Shown in pieces: positions 1-10,870 of a stretch of DNA of 64,000 nt (position 1 is its first letter; each line of letters begins with the position of its first letter). The position numbers and the translations under genes are program-made. The notes under the pieces are model-generated. The model was given only the letters and a program-made list of their open reading frames with translations. It searched no databases and had not been told where the DNA came from. The stretch covers positions 15,160,913 through 15,224,912 of the forward strand of contig JADWOT020000002.1 in the NCBI GenBank assembly GCA_036345935.2. The letters are read 5' to 3'. Source of the DNA: Taenia hydatigena (lineage: Eukaryota > Platyhelminthes > Cestoda > Cyclophyllidea > Taeniidae).

Positions 1-672
1 CCAAATAACTCCAAAGAACTTGTTCAACGCTCATCAAAGACTGGGTATTCCATAAGTTCTTACCATAGAACAGCACCGTTGATTTGTTGGTTAAGTGACA
101 AGTCGTTATTATCCGCTTGATTAATGCATACTCAGCAGTAAATAACATCATACAGTTGTGACAGGTGTTTATCTGTTAGAGGAGAACTTCATAAAACATC
201 CAGATGGTAACGTAGCCTCCACCGTGTAAATGGCTGCGAATAGACAGCTCGGGCGGACATTAATTTTGCATCTACGGGAGTACGAGCAACGTCAAGTTGT
301 GTTTGACAATGCAAAGAACTCGAATGCGCGATTTATGGTGTAGAAATATGAACGCTTTGCTACTTTAAGAAGCATTCTACTGCTTTTGAAGACATCGTAT
401 CCTGGCTAAATGCACCCTCAGGACTTTGTGAATCGCATCTTTGATAAGTGGCAGTTTGTTGCCCCTACAGTATCTTAATATCTTAATGGCAGCGAAGTAA
501 AGACTAGCACTAGAATGTTAGTGGCTTTAGGAGAAATGGATTTTTCCGAACTTGACGCTCAGAGCTAGAGGACTTTGGGTGAGTAGAGTTGGGGACCCAC
601 AGCAGAAGAGATCTACTAAAAGGTCCGCGCAGGATTGCGGCATAGGCTGCAGCAACCGCTTTCCAACTGATG
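1..672 (-). repeat. Diverged inverted copy of a gene-derived repeat (partner at 4203-4860)
   Basis: Read on the minus strand, this segment matches 4203-4860 on the plus strand at many points along its length. Shared blocks include the 'ccgcaatcctg' region, the 'gggtgcattta' region and 'accaacaaatca'. The match is clearly diverged, with indels. In the part nearest base 1 the minus strand reads TNKSTVLFYG, against TNKSVVLFYG in the partner, so a coding exon was included in the duplication. After that motif the two copies stop resembling each other. I read this copy as a truncated relic. Confidence 0.6.
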
Positions 673-978
673 GACGGTTGGAAGACGCACGCGATTTTGT
701 ATCTGCACCACCGAGCAGAGCATACACTCCCTCTCTCTTACGCTTGTCTCCATCCTCCTTTTCTGTACCTTCAATGAACTCAGCCTCAAGGCACGGATAC
801 CCTCGGCATGTCTGTTGTTGAGTGTTGAATCAATCAAGAATAGGTGCTGCATCATGTTCAAGGGGATTCTCACCTCATGACGGAGCAGGAGAAAGTCGTG
901 AAAGCCACAAGTCGTAGAGTGGGAGGATCGCTTCCTGATTAACCTCTGACGAGGAAGAGCCAATCCTATTCCATTCAT
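616..978 (-). other. Open minus-strand frame, possible exon (unrecognised)
   Basis: A 120-codon open frame on the minus strand runs into the diverged inverted repeat that occupies 1-672. Its upstream part, with the stretch HDFLLLRHEVRIPLNMM, has a varied, protein-like composition. I do not recognise a family. The last third overlaps repeat sequence whose partner near 4.2 kb does not keep the frame open, so that part is probably not coding. It may be an exon of a decayed gene or chance. Confidence 0.2.
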
Positions 979-2240
979 AGGTTATCCCTAAACAATAATT
1001 TACCCACCGCCCAACCCACATTTTTAAAGCCCACGCCGTTTCACCACCGGATGACTATGCTCGCTCCTTGAGGGGATGCAGGCTTTTACTTGCTGAAGGT
1101 AAACAAACAACTCCAATGTATGCAGTACGAATCGCCTTAGGCACAACCAGAACTAGATAATCAATCAAATCTAAACAAATATCGAGCTCAGAAGTGCCGC
1201 AAAACCCACATTTGAGGTGAACAAGTCAATGTTTGTTCTCACTCGTCTGTGAGTTGGTGGTGAGGAGTGTATCGTCAGGCTGAGGTAAAATATCGCGGTT
1301 GTCGCCCACTTGCGATGTTGGTGGTAGTAAGTGGTTGGGTGATTGCGACAGCAGATTCTAGACGGTCTTCCACTTTAAAGGGTGAGTGTTCGATCACAAG
1401 TGCGCTTTTGAGTCCGTCATCTGACCTGAATTTGACTGTCAATGTTAGAGACGCATCTGTGCCGGGACGTGGGGTCTGCAAGAGCTTCATGGAATTATGA
1501 CAACAGGTGAGACAAATTGCCTCCATCTGCCGTGGGACCTACTGTTAGTTTGATGCTCCTCTATTCTTAGATCTCCGGGCTTTGATTAGTGCCTCTATTG
1601 TTATCATCTGGGATGCATGCATTCCGGATGTTTTGCCACTCTGACCTCCAGTATGGGAGAGGGAAGGGATAGGAGAGGCCGCAAACAAAGCAAAGTGGCA
1701 AACGAAATGTGCAAAAGCTCGCATCCTCGTGAATTAACTTAAGCACTGGGAGGAAGAAATAAGACGGCTTATGAGTTGTTAAAGCACTCTTATACGGCCC
1801 AAAATAATGTCATGCCCTGGCATGAGCGATGGAAACGTTTGACATACTTTTCATTGGTTGTGTCGTTATACAGTCCCATCGAGTCTTTCAAAACAATGCT
1901 GTCAGAAAGCTTCAATCCCTTGAGAGTTGTGACAGCCAAGCAGGAATTCCGGTGGTTCAGCCCGTGATGGATCTGCATCAAGGAAGAACCCGATCACCGA
2001 TGTTCATAAGCCGTCCTGCTCAACTTACATTCTTGCTATTCTCCCGCTCTTAAAAGCAGCAATTTCTAGTCTCGGGGCTCAAAAGACACTTTGCTTTCTC
2101 GGCACGCTGCTTGAATTGAGGGCAGCAGTATAATACATTGGTATATTAATCAGGTGACTGCACACCTACAGGACAAAATCAACAGACTCTTCTTCTTGTA
2201 ATCTCATCTACCGCAAACGAAGCTCCACAAACCGTGTAGC
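979..2240. other. No gene recognised
   Basis: Several open frames of 60-85 codons lie on both strands here, for example 1267-1526 and 1776-1981. They overlap one another in opposite orientations, which is typical of chance openings. I see no domain, splice context or repeat partner that would favour any of them. Confidence 0.4.
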
Positions 2241-2254
2241 TTTTAATTAATTGG

Positions 2255-4200
2255 CTAATCGGTGATGAAGCAAAATAAGACCAGCGTCATTGCTTGCTTA
2301 GCCAAGGCCTCCATCATGTTTGCAAGCAAATGCATAGACGATGATGAGGCAGCTTTAACTGCTAGGGCTTTTGAATTCAAAGTCTCCAAGTAACCTCTTC
2401 CGCCATGCTTGATGGTATCAGAAATGCGGTGATCAATGATAAGCCCCCATTGAAGCTGCACTCACGGAACATCATGGCACTACAGATTGGGTGTATCATT
2501 CATTAACAATGCTAAAGGTTCTTACTGTCAATGAGCCCCCGTTTGTGTAATTCGGCTTACTTCCGGTGGGCGAGGGGCAATTATCAGCTCCAGGCATGCG
2601 CTGTGCTGTCTGTAGTCGGTGGCACGGTGCAGCGTTGGAGAATTCGCCACAGGCTCTGCGCATTTACACACGCTTAGCAGCCATGACGCGGGCAAAGTAA
2701 ATCTGAAAACGTAGCTCTCTTCGCTTGGTTGTGGCCAATTGTATCGCCTTTATTTGTGTCGCCTAACACGGTTTCCTGCTAATCTAGGTAGGCATTAATA
2801 ATGAAGTCATTTTACTGGCAAAACGAGGGGCGACTTAATTAAAATAGCGTTGTTACTCCTTGGAGGTGCCACACCGCCTGGATGACTGCTTTCTGAGGGG
2901 TAAGTGATGAGCACATGACAGGGCGTTCTAAACTCCTTTTCGAAAGCGCAAAACTAGAGGCTCTTCTGCTTCTTCACATTCCCGGAAGCATCTAGTTTCT
3001 TCACGAACAGCGTAGCTATGTCATCTCGCGACTGTCCAGAAAAGTTCCGACGCATGCTCTTATCTTTCACGAATGGAAATCACGAAATCGTTGGGTCAGT
3101 GGACATAAAGTCATCAAAGAACAGGTAGAAAAGAAAGTTAGTGCAGTTATTTGTAGCCCGTGATATGGTATTAAGAGCAGTGGACGGTACACATCTGTAG
3201 CTTTCGATCCAAAAGATGCCTGCATCCGCAGCCGCCTCAACTCACGACGAGAACACTCGCTGGTAGATAGGGTGGACAGCACAGAGAGGATGTATTCCTT
3301 TCATTTACAGTCAATTTCGTGTACGGGCTGCTGGATGTGGTCTTCACATACCATTAAATATGAATCGCCGCCTAATCGGGAACTTACGGCAGATGCTCAA
3401 TGCAATGGGGACTAATGTAGTGTGGGCTGCCCCCAGACAACTCCACAGGACACTCTCGGAAATGAAACGCTATACTGCCAAGAGAACTGAAGGAGGCTGC
3501 GGAAGTCGATGAACCTGTATGCACAAATCTACGGCTTGCTTGATGACAATGATGCCTTAAGTGGATTCACCTGCACTTCGGGTCATTTAACGCTACCGGA
3601 TATTTCAGGCAACTACCTAAACGTTGACAAGCTATGTTCAGTTAGACTTAGCGTGGCGAGATGCCAGTTATCTAAATTGTGTGTTTAAATAAGTAAATTC
3701 TTCTATCAAGACAGTTTTTTTCATCAACTTGGAGTCATTAACTTACAATGTGTTAGGCGTGATCGGTGTGGACCAAAGTCCAGACAAGTCCGTTGACCTT
3801 AGCTCCCGTTTGTTAAAATTGTCGACTACCAAAGAGGAGCAGAGAACTGTGCAACCAATCAGTTTAGTCACCCATTTAATCAATTAGCATCAGGGTTTCG
3901 AAAAATTCATTTAATTTTCCATTGCACTTCCCTGTGATGACACGATGTAATTAGTGAGGACTCGTCAAATGCACATGTGGGAGTTCATAATCGCGCATCA
4001 TGAACCAGAGACATGTGTTAGTCGGCTCAGACGATTGCTTTTGACTTCGTTCCCCAGTTGAATTCCCAGATCAAACCACAAGGGTTGGACCTGTGGATGT
4101 GCTCTGAGCTTGCCTGTCTTCTGAAACCATTTTAACTCAACTAGGACAAAATTTGTTGCATGGTGCCTGGAATGGATGTGGCAGGCCAAAGCACCACCCA
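2255..4200 (+). pseudogene. Gene relic A: unrecognised coding repeat (paralogue of 9645-10860)
   Basis: Three blocks match 9645-10860 in order on the plus strand. The first, at about 2261-2345, reads MKQNKTSVIACLAKASIMF and begins just after a possible acceptor. The second, at about 3190-3460, includes MNRRLIGNLRQMLNAMG. The third, at about 3530-3690, includes GLLDDNDALSGFTCT. The same frames read MRQNKDSVIVDLNEATIMF, MNHVPIGDLRQTLKAIG and GLLDDDDALIGVTCT in the second copy, so amino-acid reading is conserved although the DNA has diverged. Frames are interrupted between blocks, either by introns or by decay. A further match lies at 4148-4198. I do not recognise the protein. Confidence 0.4.
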
Positions 4201-4202
4201 TC

Positions 4203-4860
4203 AGTTGGCAAGCGTTTGCTGCAACTCATGCCGCAATCCTGCTTGGACCTTTTGGTAGATCCCTTTTGTTGTGGTTCCCTAGCCTTACTTAGTTAAAGTC
4301 CTCTGGCTGTGAGTGTCAAGTCCAACAAACTCCATTTCCTTCAAAGCCATCAACACTCCAGTGTTCGCCTCCACTTCACTGTTATGGAGCTTATGAAATT
4401 CTGTTGGGAATATGAACCGCCACTCATCAAAGCTGGGGTAAAAAAGTCCCAAGGGTGCATTTAGTCAGAATACGATACCCTTATAAACAGCAGACTGCCT
4501 ATTAGAGGAACAAAGTGTACGCACTTTCCCACCTGTAACCGCGTATTCGACTTTGATGTACTATCAAATACAGCTTGATATTCTTAAGAACTGACGTTAT
4601 TCGCGCCCTCGTGGGTGAAAAATTAACTTCCGTCCGAGTTATCTATTCGTAGCCATTCGCACGGTGGGACACTACTCCACCGTCTAAAATATTTTAGAAA
4701 GTTCTCTCCTTCCAGATTAACATTTGTCTGAGCTGTTTTGATGCATTTTTTTGTCCTGACACTCAGCACAATGCCATTAATGCTAAAACTGTATTTTTCG
4801 GGCAGATTAAAGCGACGTGCCGCTCGACCAACAAATCAGTGGTGCTGTTCTATGGTGAAC
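4203..4860 (+). repeat. Diverged inverted repeat, partner of 1-672
   Basis: This segment aligns along its length with the reverse complement of 1-672. It ends inside the exon-like frame at about 4713-5018. This copy is the better preserved one, because its frame continues about 50 residues past the point where the partner loses similarity. Confidence 0.6.
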
Positions 4861-5018
4861 CAGTTGCCGAAATTCCTTTTAAAATGTCCCACGACTGGCT
4901 CGCTGTTCACATTATTAGTATGGGTAACGGCATCCTGGGCAACGTCCTGCAGGAATTCCTTGAGCATACCGCTGGTCTTCTCCTCGTAGAAGAGTCCGTC
5001 CACCTTCAACATTTGTCA
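4713..5018 (+). CDS. Possible exon of an unrecognised protein
   Basis: A frame of about 100 codons opens after a pyrimidine-rich acceptor-like stretch (ctctccttccag) and runs to a TAG at about 5024. It contains DTQHNAINAKTVFFGQIKA, then SVVLFYGEPVAEIPFKMS, then SMGNGILGNVLQEFLEH. Part of it is conserved in the inverted copy at bases 1-200, which supports a coding origin. There is no signal peptide or membrane segment. I do not recognise a family. It could be the surviving exon of relic A just upstream, because both lie on the plus strand. Confidence 0.35.
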
Positions 5019-5024
5019 GTCACC

Positions 5025-7300
5025 TAGAAGTTGATTGGTCACTCCTGCCATAGTCTACAACCACAACACCAGCACCTTGTTTGCACCCGCTGAACGGAAA
5101 GGATCCCGATTAAAAGGAAAACATTATGACCTTGATAAACGTGGCGAAGATGAAGTACTAATGAATGCTCACTGACAGCCATCAGTGGTGTATGCTGTTC
5201 AGAGAACGCAAGCCATAAAATCATGCACAGGATGCAACATTTGGTTGATAAATGCCAAAGGGTGAGTGAGAAGGACAGAAAGGAAAAGGATTGGGTGTAA
5301 AGACCTGTCTTTCCTTAAAAATTCCATCATGTGTTAATCATACTGAGCAAAGGCCAATTAGGCGCCCCCTTGTACACAGTGAGCAGAGCAATGTGAGAAG
5401 GCTGTGCGGATCCTCTCAGAGTCCGATAATTGTATAGCATGTGGAGACGTTCTCCTTACTACTTATAATTGGAATGCGGGAACGAAAACCTTTCCCAAAG
5501 GCAATGAGATCGAGTCTACATGCGCCAATCCTTTCAGCTCTGTTACCAGCATAGCTATTTTTTAACATTGACCAGCTACTGTCGGATGGATGAGATCAGC
5601 ATGCAGAGAGGAGAAGTTCTAACATATAAAGTCCGGATGAGATGAGGCATAAACTACCGCCTTTAGAGCAATTTGGAGCTTAGAGTAGGTCGCATCGCCT
5701 CTCACCCTTTCGCTGAGACGGTTTTCACTACTACTTTTTCTCCACTCGACTAAAAGATGGATGATCTTCACCGCACTCGCTTTATCGCTTTCCTAAGTAT
5801 CAAACTAATTCATCATTTTACCAAAGTCAGTGTGCAGTCGTCCGTTTTCACTTTACATTGAAATTAGCGAACTTCTATTGGTATGGTCAACGAAAAGAAG
5901 TCCAATGAAGAGCCCAATAATAAGCGAACTAACACATTCAACTGCTAAACTAATTAAAGCATTTTTGGCCTCAGCAACGCCGTAGAGCCAGAAACGGGGG
6001 GCAGTGAATTGCATTCCACCCTTGTTGGGTGTCCTGTCAAGCCTTTCAATCAAAACTGTTCGTACTTGTTGTATAAAAGAACAAGTTTAAAGGTTACTCG
6101 TCTAAATTTTGTGGCTCTCTTGCGTACTTAAGTAATCATGTCTACCACCTGCTAACTAGCTGCTTCTGCGTTCTTACATTGTTTTTGATGGCACAGATAT
6201 AATCTGTTGTCATTGATTGATCAATCAAACCTGTTACCGAAGTCCTGTTGGTTCGCACTGCTACCAATGCTGCCTGTTGATGAGGTTGTCTCTTTTTTGA
6301 TGCGACTCGTCTATGTGAAGGAGATGGCTAGTAAAACTAAAGTTTGCGAAAGGTTCCTGCATTTTGTCACGAGTCATTCCTGCTTCTGCTAGCTTATTCA
6401 ACTCTGGTGACACTGACACCACCCGACGAACACCGTCTTCGGCCTTGTGTGCGCGTTTGATCCAATGCGCCAATGGGAAACACACTTGCAGCTGATTGGC
6501 TTGCGCAAAGGCACGCTCCGCGACAGTGGTTTGGTTCACTCATGGCGCATTTTCACATTCATGTTCATTTTTCACTACAATATCCTTCCAAGCTAAAGGT
6601 GGTGCGATGAGATCATCACGGCTTAACGCGTTAAAGTACGTTTGTCAAGCGTGTCAATTCCTGATTTTCGGTCTGCATATTGGGCACGTGGTTATTAGAC
6701 GCAAGAACATCCCTTTTCAGAATGGTGGATGTTCTCATTAATGAATTTGACCGGTCATACGCTGTCAGAGGAGAGGGGGTTTCCGAATGCGAGCACCTTT
6801 CTCACAGCACCCATTTTTGGTACTTAAAAGATCCAATGGGATTGAAGTGAGAACAAAGGCTGAAGTGGAATATCTGGCCCTTCAGTTGGTCTTTGGTGTA
6901 TCAGGGCCAGTTAAATCAGATGCCAGCTGCAGGCTAAGGGACGTGAAATAGTCCTCAAATCATCTGCGTATTTTTATTACAAATTGCATCTGGCACAATT
7001 GCTGGGAGTGCCCAGGTATCATAAGAATTAGCAATCTTGATTCCAATCTCGACACTGATTATGACAATGAATTTCTATTAATAGTACAGTGCCTATTTGG
7101 CCGTTTGATATGTGTCCAACAGGATTGGGAGGCTAAAATAATCCATTTAGGCAGGATAATAGTGTTGGTGTGATTTATAGTTCCACAAAGGCTTCTACGA
7201 CAAATCAGGTTTGGCAGCTCAGCTCCATGTAGTTGGTGCGTTGTTGAGTTTCAATCTGCAGGATTCAGAATATATTTCTCTATTATTGCACCTTAAAAGG
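5025..7300. other. No confident gene; two minus-strand open frames
   Basis: Two minus-strand frames have protein-like composition. One at 5853-6053 (66 codons) contains a hydrophobic stretch, VECVSSLIIGLFIGLLFV, that could be a membrane helix. One at 6261-6539 (92 codons) contains AERAFAQANQLQVCFPLAH. I found no homologous copy elsewhere in the window and no convincing splice chain linking them. The remainder shows nothing I can name. Confidence 0.2.
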
Positions 7301-7379
7301 CAAGTAAAAAAATGCATTATCGGACTACGCGCACTCAGTGCATGAGGTTACCTTCACGTGTGATCACTGGCATTCACTC

Positions 7380-7810
7380 GCCATTCACTTTTTACCTTTC
7401 ATGCCTCACCCTTCCATGCCAACCCCACAACACATCACTCCTCTCTTCTCCCACACTCTCCTCCCCAATTCCTATCAAACTTCGTCCACTTTGTCTTCCC
7501 TTCCTTATTTCCTTCAATCCTTCATTTCTTCATTGCTCCCCTTGTGCCTCCATCCTTCTACACCTCCCTTTCTCCCTCCCTTCCTCCCTCTTTCCCTCCC
7601 TCACTCACTCACTCGCTCACTCACTCACTCACTCACTCCACTCACGCACTCACTCCTCACTCCCCTTTTCACCCAACATTCCATCAATACATCCCTCTTG
7701 CTTTTCTCACAATACTATGCCAACACAAACACACGGCTTTTTCCTCATTTACTCCTCCTCTTATTCACACCGCCTCACACCATCTGCACTCCCCCCACCC
7801 TCATTGATCA
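7380..7810. repeat. Pyrimidine-rich low-complexity tract
   Basis: The plus strand is strongly C+T rich for about 430 bases, with few purines apart from A in CTCA/CACA steps. This low complexity opens long frames on the plus strand (7312-7848 and 7338-8108). They translate to Pro/Ser/Leu/His-rich sequence and are best explained by composition. Confidence 0.8.
7600..7639. repeat. (CTCA)n tetranucleotide microsatellite
   Basis: A run of TCAC/CTCA units with one substitution (cgct) sits inside the pyrimidine-rich tract and continues as imperfect units to about 7665. Confidence 0.9.
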
Positions 7811-8142
7811 AACAGCGGCGCCAATCGCAATTTCAAATGCAATCGTGAGCCTTCGAGCGGCACTACCACCACCACCACTTCCACCAGCATTATCCAATTA
7901 CCTCTCTTTTGCTCCAACTTCTCATATCAGTTTTATAATGCAGCGTGAAAGCATTGCGAACCAGTTGTCCGATGAGGATATTAAAAGAGTTGAATGTTGT
8001 GAAGATTGCAGGCAGGATGCTTACGTGGAATGTCTCGGCAGGGTATTTATTTGGCTGTCTTTCCGATTGTTGCAGTTTTTACCGAAACAAACGTATTTAG
8101 TGCAATGAAGCACAGAAGCAAGCGACTTTCCTCTGCTACCTT

Positions 8143-8364
8143 TTGTTGCATCTAGAATCGCAGTATTTGAATGGACAGACGGGTTCTATGCAGGCTGGCA
8201 GTGGCGGTGGTGGTGGTGGTGGTGGGAGTGGAGGAGTGGTGATTGGTGCGACCCAGCTTTCGGCACAGGTGGGACTTTTGTGCCTGCTCAGACACCACCC
8301 AGCACCACATTATCTGACCTTACAGCCGTTGCCAACGCCGCTTTCAAAGCCACTTGCGCAATGA
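8143..8364 (+). other. Possible exon with glycine run (GGT repeat at 8202-8225)
   Basis: The plus strand has a 73-codon frame with [13 protein letters not shown] followed by a run of eight Gly encoded by GGT/GGC triplets, then [13 protein letters not shown]. It follows, after a stop, the tail of the frame at 7921-8108, which contains SIANQLSDEDIKRVECCED. Glycine runs of this kind occur in regulatory proteins, but I see no DNA-binding domain nearby. The call rests only on composition and could equally be a triplet-repeat artefact. Confidence 0.2.
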
Positions 8365-8745
8365 AGGTTATTATCTAAATCTGCTCTGGAAATCACATGA
8401 GTCCACTTCAGGCAACCGCCTTTACCGATTCTCTCATTCTTTTATAATTATAATGTATTGGCTAATGGTTTTACTAATAAATGTGCAAAGCACTTCGCGT
8501 CTGTCTGGCTACTTTAAGTTTTTCTCTGCACTTATAAACAAAGCTACAAGGGAGGTAAATTTGTCCCATGCTAGGCGCGAAGTTTGCTGTTAGTGGAGCG
8601 AAACTTTTGAGTCCAGGTGGCCCTGTCAGTGGAGGAACGCTGTTTCCCTTTTGTGTCATTCAGACTCACACAAGTGTTCCATCACCTCAAATGATGGATC
8701 CACTGGACAGTGGTGTTCAAAGCAAACAGAGTTCTCTATCTTAAT

Positions 8746-9460
8746 CTATCCTATGATTCCCGGTTGTTCACTCACGTTGTCCTGCATGTTGAAACCATCG
8801 AAACGCTGTTCTTGGTGTCTTTTAGTGGGCAATTGGGCTGTACATAAAACAAGAAATTGGACTAACGGTGTTCCCGGACTCAAAAGAATACTGAAGTCAT
8901 TTGTTATGGCACATCGCTTGGATTGGTCGGTTTCGATTAGCATTGTCGTGTCAGAGCAGTCTTTGGTGTACAGAATGGGTGATTCCTTGTCGATTCTTCT
9001 TCGTTGTGGTCTTAATGGCGAACGCACCATATAGCTTTGTTGCGATCGTACTTCTCTTATATTTCTTTTAGCTGCTTGATCTAGGGATACATCTCAGAAA
9101 AGTACCTCACTTCTGCTAAGAACAATCAGGGAGAATTGGGTTCCACCTACTCAATCATCAAGGATGCCCTGCGATGCAGGTTGTCATTGAACTGCCCACC
9201 TTCCTATGTGTACTTCATGTCGCAGACGTCGATTTTAGTGATTGTGCCAGTGTCGATGATAATGGTAGTGTTCGGCGTAGACACAACTGTGACGAATGAG
9301 GAGGTAGTTGATCAAAATTATAACTCTGAATTTTCGTCCTCCACTTTACCCTCTCCCAATAACGTCATGCGTAGAGTGTGGTTCACAAACATTCTCGTTA
9401 ACCCACGGAAGAAAAATAATGCCTTCATCCCCTCATTATTGTTATATGAGGTCTAAGCTA
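8746..9460 (-). other. Possible minus-strand exon cluster (unrecognised)
   Basis: Three minus-strand frames follow one another: about 9454-9320 (with GLTRMFVNHTLRMTLLGEG), about 9300-9195 (with STPNTTIIIDTGTITKIDV) and 9030-8746 (with ESPILYTKDCSDTTMLIE). The opposite strand is also open over much of this stretch, so strand choice is uncertain. No family is recognised and no start or polyadenylation signal is assigned. Confidence 0.2.
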
Positions 9461-9644
9461 CGATACTAGAAAAAGGAGGGTTAAATGCAATCGGCGACTT
9501 CGGAGAAACCCCGTTACGCGTAGTACAGTGCACAATAGTCAACTGATAGCCTGCTATCTCAAGCGTTTAATCCGCTCATGCTTGATAAGCAAAGAATCAC
9601 AAAATAAGTCCCACAAACCGTGTATTTTTTTTTACTAAATTAGA

Positions 9645-10860
9645 CATTTGGTGATGAGACAAAATAAGGATAGTGTCATTGTTGACTTAAACGAAGCCAC
9701 CATCATGTTTGCGAGCAGATGCGTTGGCAGCAATACCAAGGCTGATTGGATGGACAACACCTGTAGCTTTCCATCCAAAAGATGCCTGTTTCCAAGGCCA
9801 CCTCAACTCGCGGCCCAAATACTAGCTATTAGATGATGCAAACAGTCGAGAGAGGAAGTATTCTTTTTATTTGACCGGTTATTTACAGTCAATTACGTGT
9901 TTGAGCTGATGGGCGTGGTAATTATTAACCCTCAATTATGAATCACGTCCCAATCGGTGATCTACGGCAGACGCTCAAAGCAATCGGAACTGGTGTAGTG
10001 TGGGCTCCTTCTAGACAATACTACGAGACAACTCCAGAAATATAACACTCTAATGCCAAGAGGACCAAAGAATACAGTGGAAGCCGATAAACCTGTACGT
10101 ATAAGTCTGCGGCTTGCTTGACGACGATGATGCATTAATTGGAGTCACTTGCACTTTGAGTCATTTAACGCTTCCAGCTAGTTCAAGCGATTGCTTAAAT
10201 GCAAAAGCGTTATTTTCTGTCAGAAGTAGCGTGATAAACTGCCAGTCATCTGAAGCGTGTGTTTACACGAGTAAACTCTTCAATCTTGACAGTTTTTGTC
10301 TATTATCATAAAGCCATGAAGTTACAATTCAGTCAGTTATGCTAACAAGCCAATGAATAAAGGTCTTTCTCAAGACTTTGTGCAGTGAATACAGGGTCTA
10401 GGAATCCATCGGAACCATTGAAATGCATTGCTGTGCCCTTGGTTATACAGAACTTTTACATAGTCTGACCAACGTTTCTGATCTTGTAAAAACTAAAAGG
10501 AGAAGGACGGCAACAGGTCTTTGCATTAAGGGATGCATGACTTTATTTCCTGCAGGCATCAATCACCAACCCTGTGATGCGCAGAGGCACTCACAGCCGA
10601 ACTACCTCCAGCGCTGTACGATCCTCATAATATCTTCCGAGAAGAGCCCGGTTGGTACACCCTCAAAGAAGATGAAGACAAGGTGTTAGGCGTGATCGGT
10701 AGACCGAGGTTCGGACAAATTCGGTGCCCCAGCTACTGTTTGTTAAAATTTAGAGAACCGAGGAACAGTAGAGGACTGTGCAACCAACTGGTTTGGTCAT
10801 CCAATTAATCAATTTGTTGAATAGTGCCTAGAATGGGTGTGGTAAGCCAAAGCACCACCC
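9645..10860 (+). pseudogene. Gene relic B: paralogue of relic A
   Basis: This is a direct, diverged copy of blocks from 2255-4200 but more compact, with the intervening sequence between the first two blocks missing. The open frame at 10114-10311 contains LDDDDALIGVTCT. An in-frame stop interrupts the block at about 10045, which suggests decay. A first-block-only third copy (about 31862-31965) is embedded in the palindrome 1 spacer. The protein is unrecognised. Confidence 0.4.
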
Positions 10861-10870
10861 GTTCGAAGGT

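Noticed and set aside
7338..8108. The longest open frame in the window (256 codons)
   Set aside because: It is opened by the C/T-rich low-complexity tract and the CTCA microsatellite. Its translation is Pro/Ser/Leu/His-rich with no domain, and a second frame is open over the same bases.
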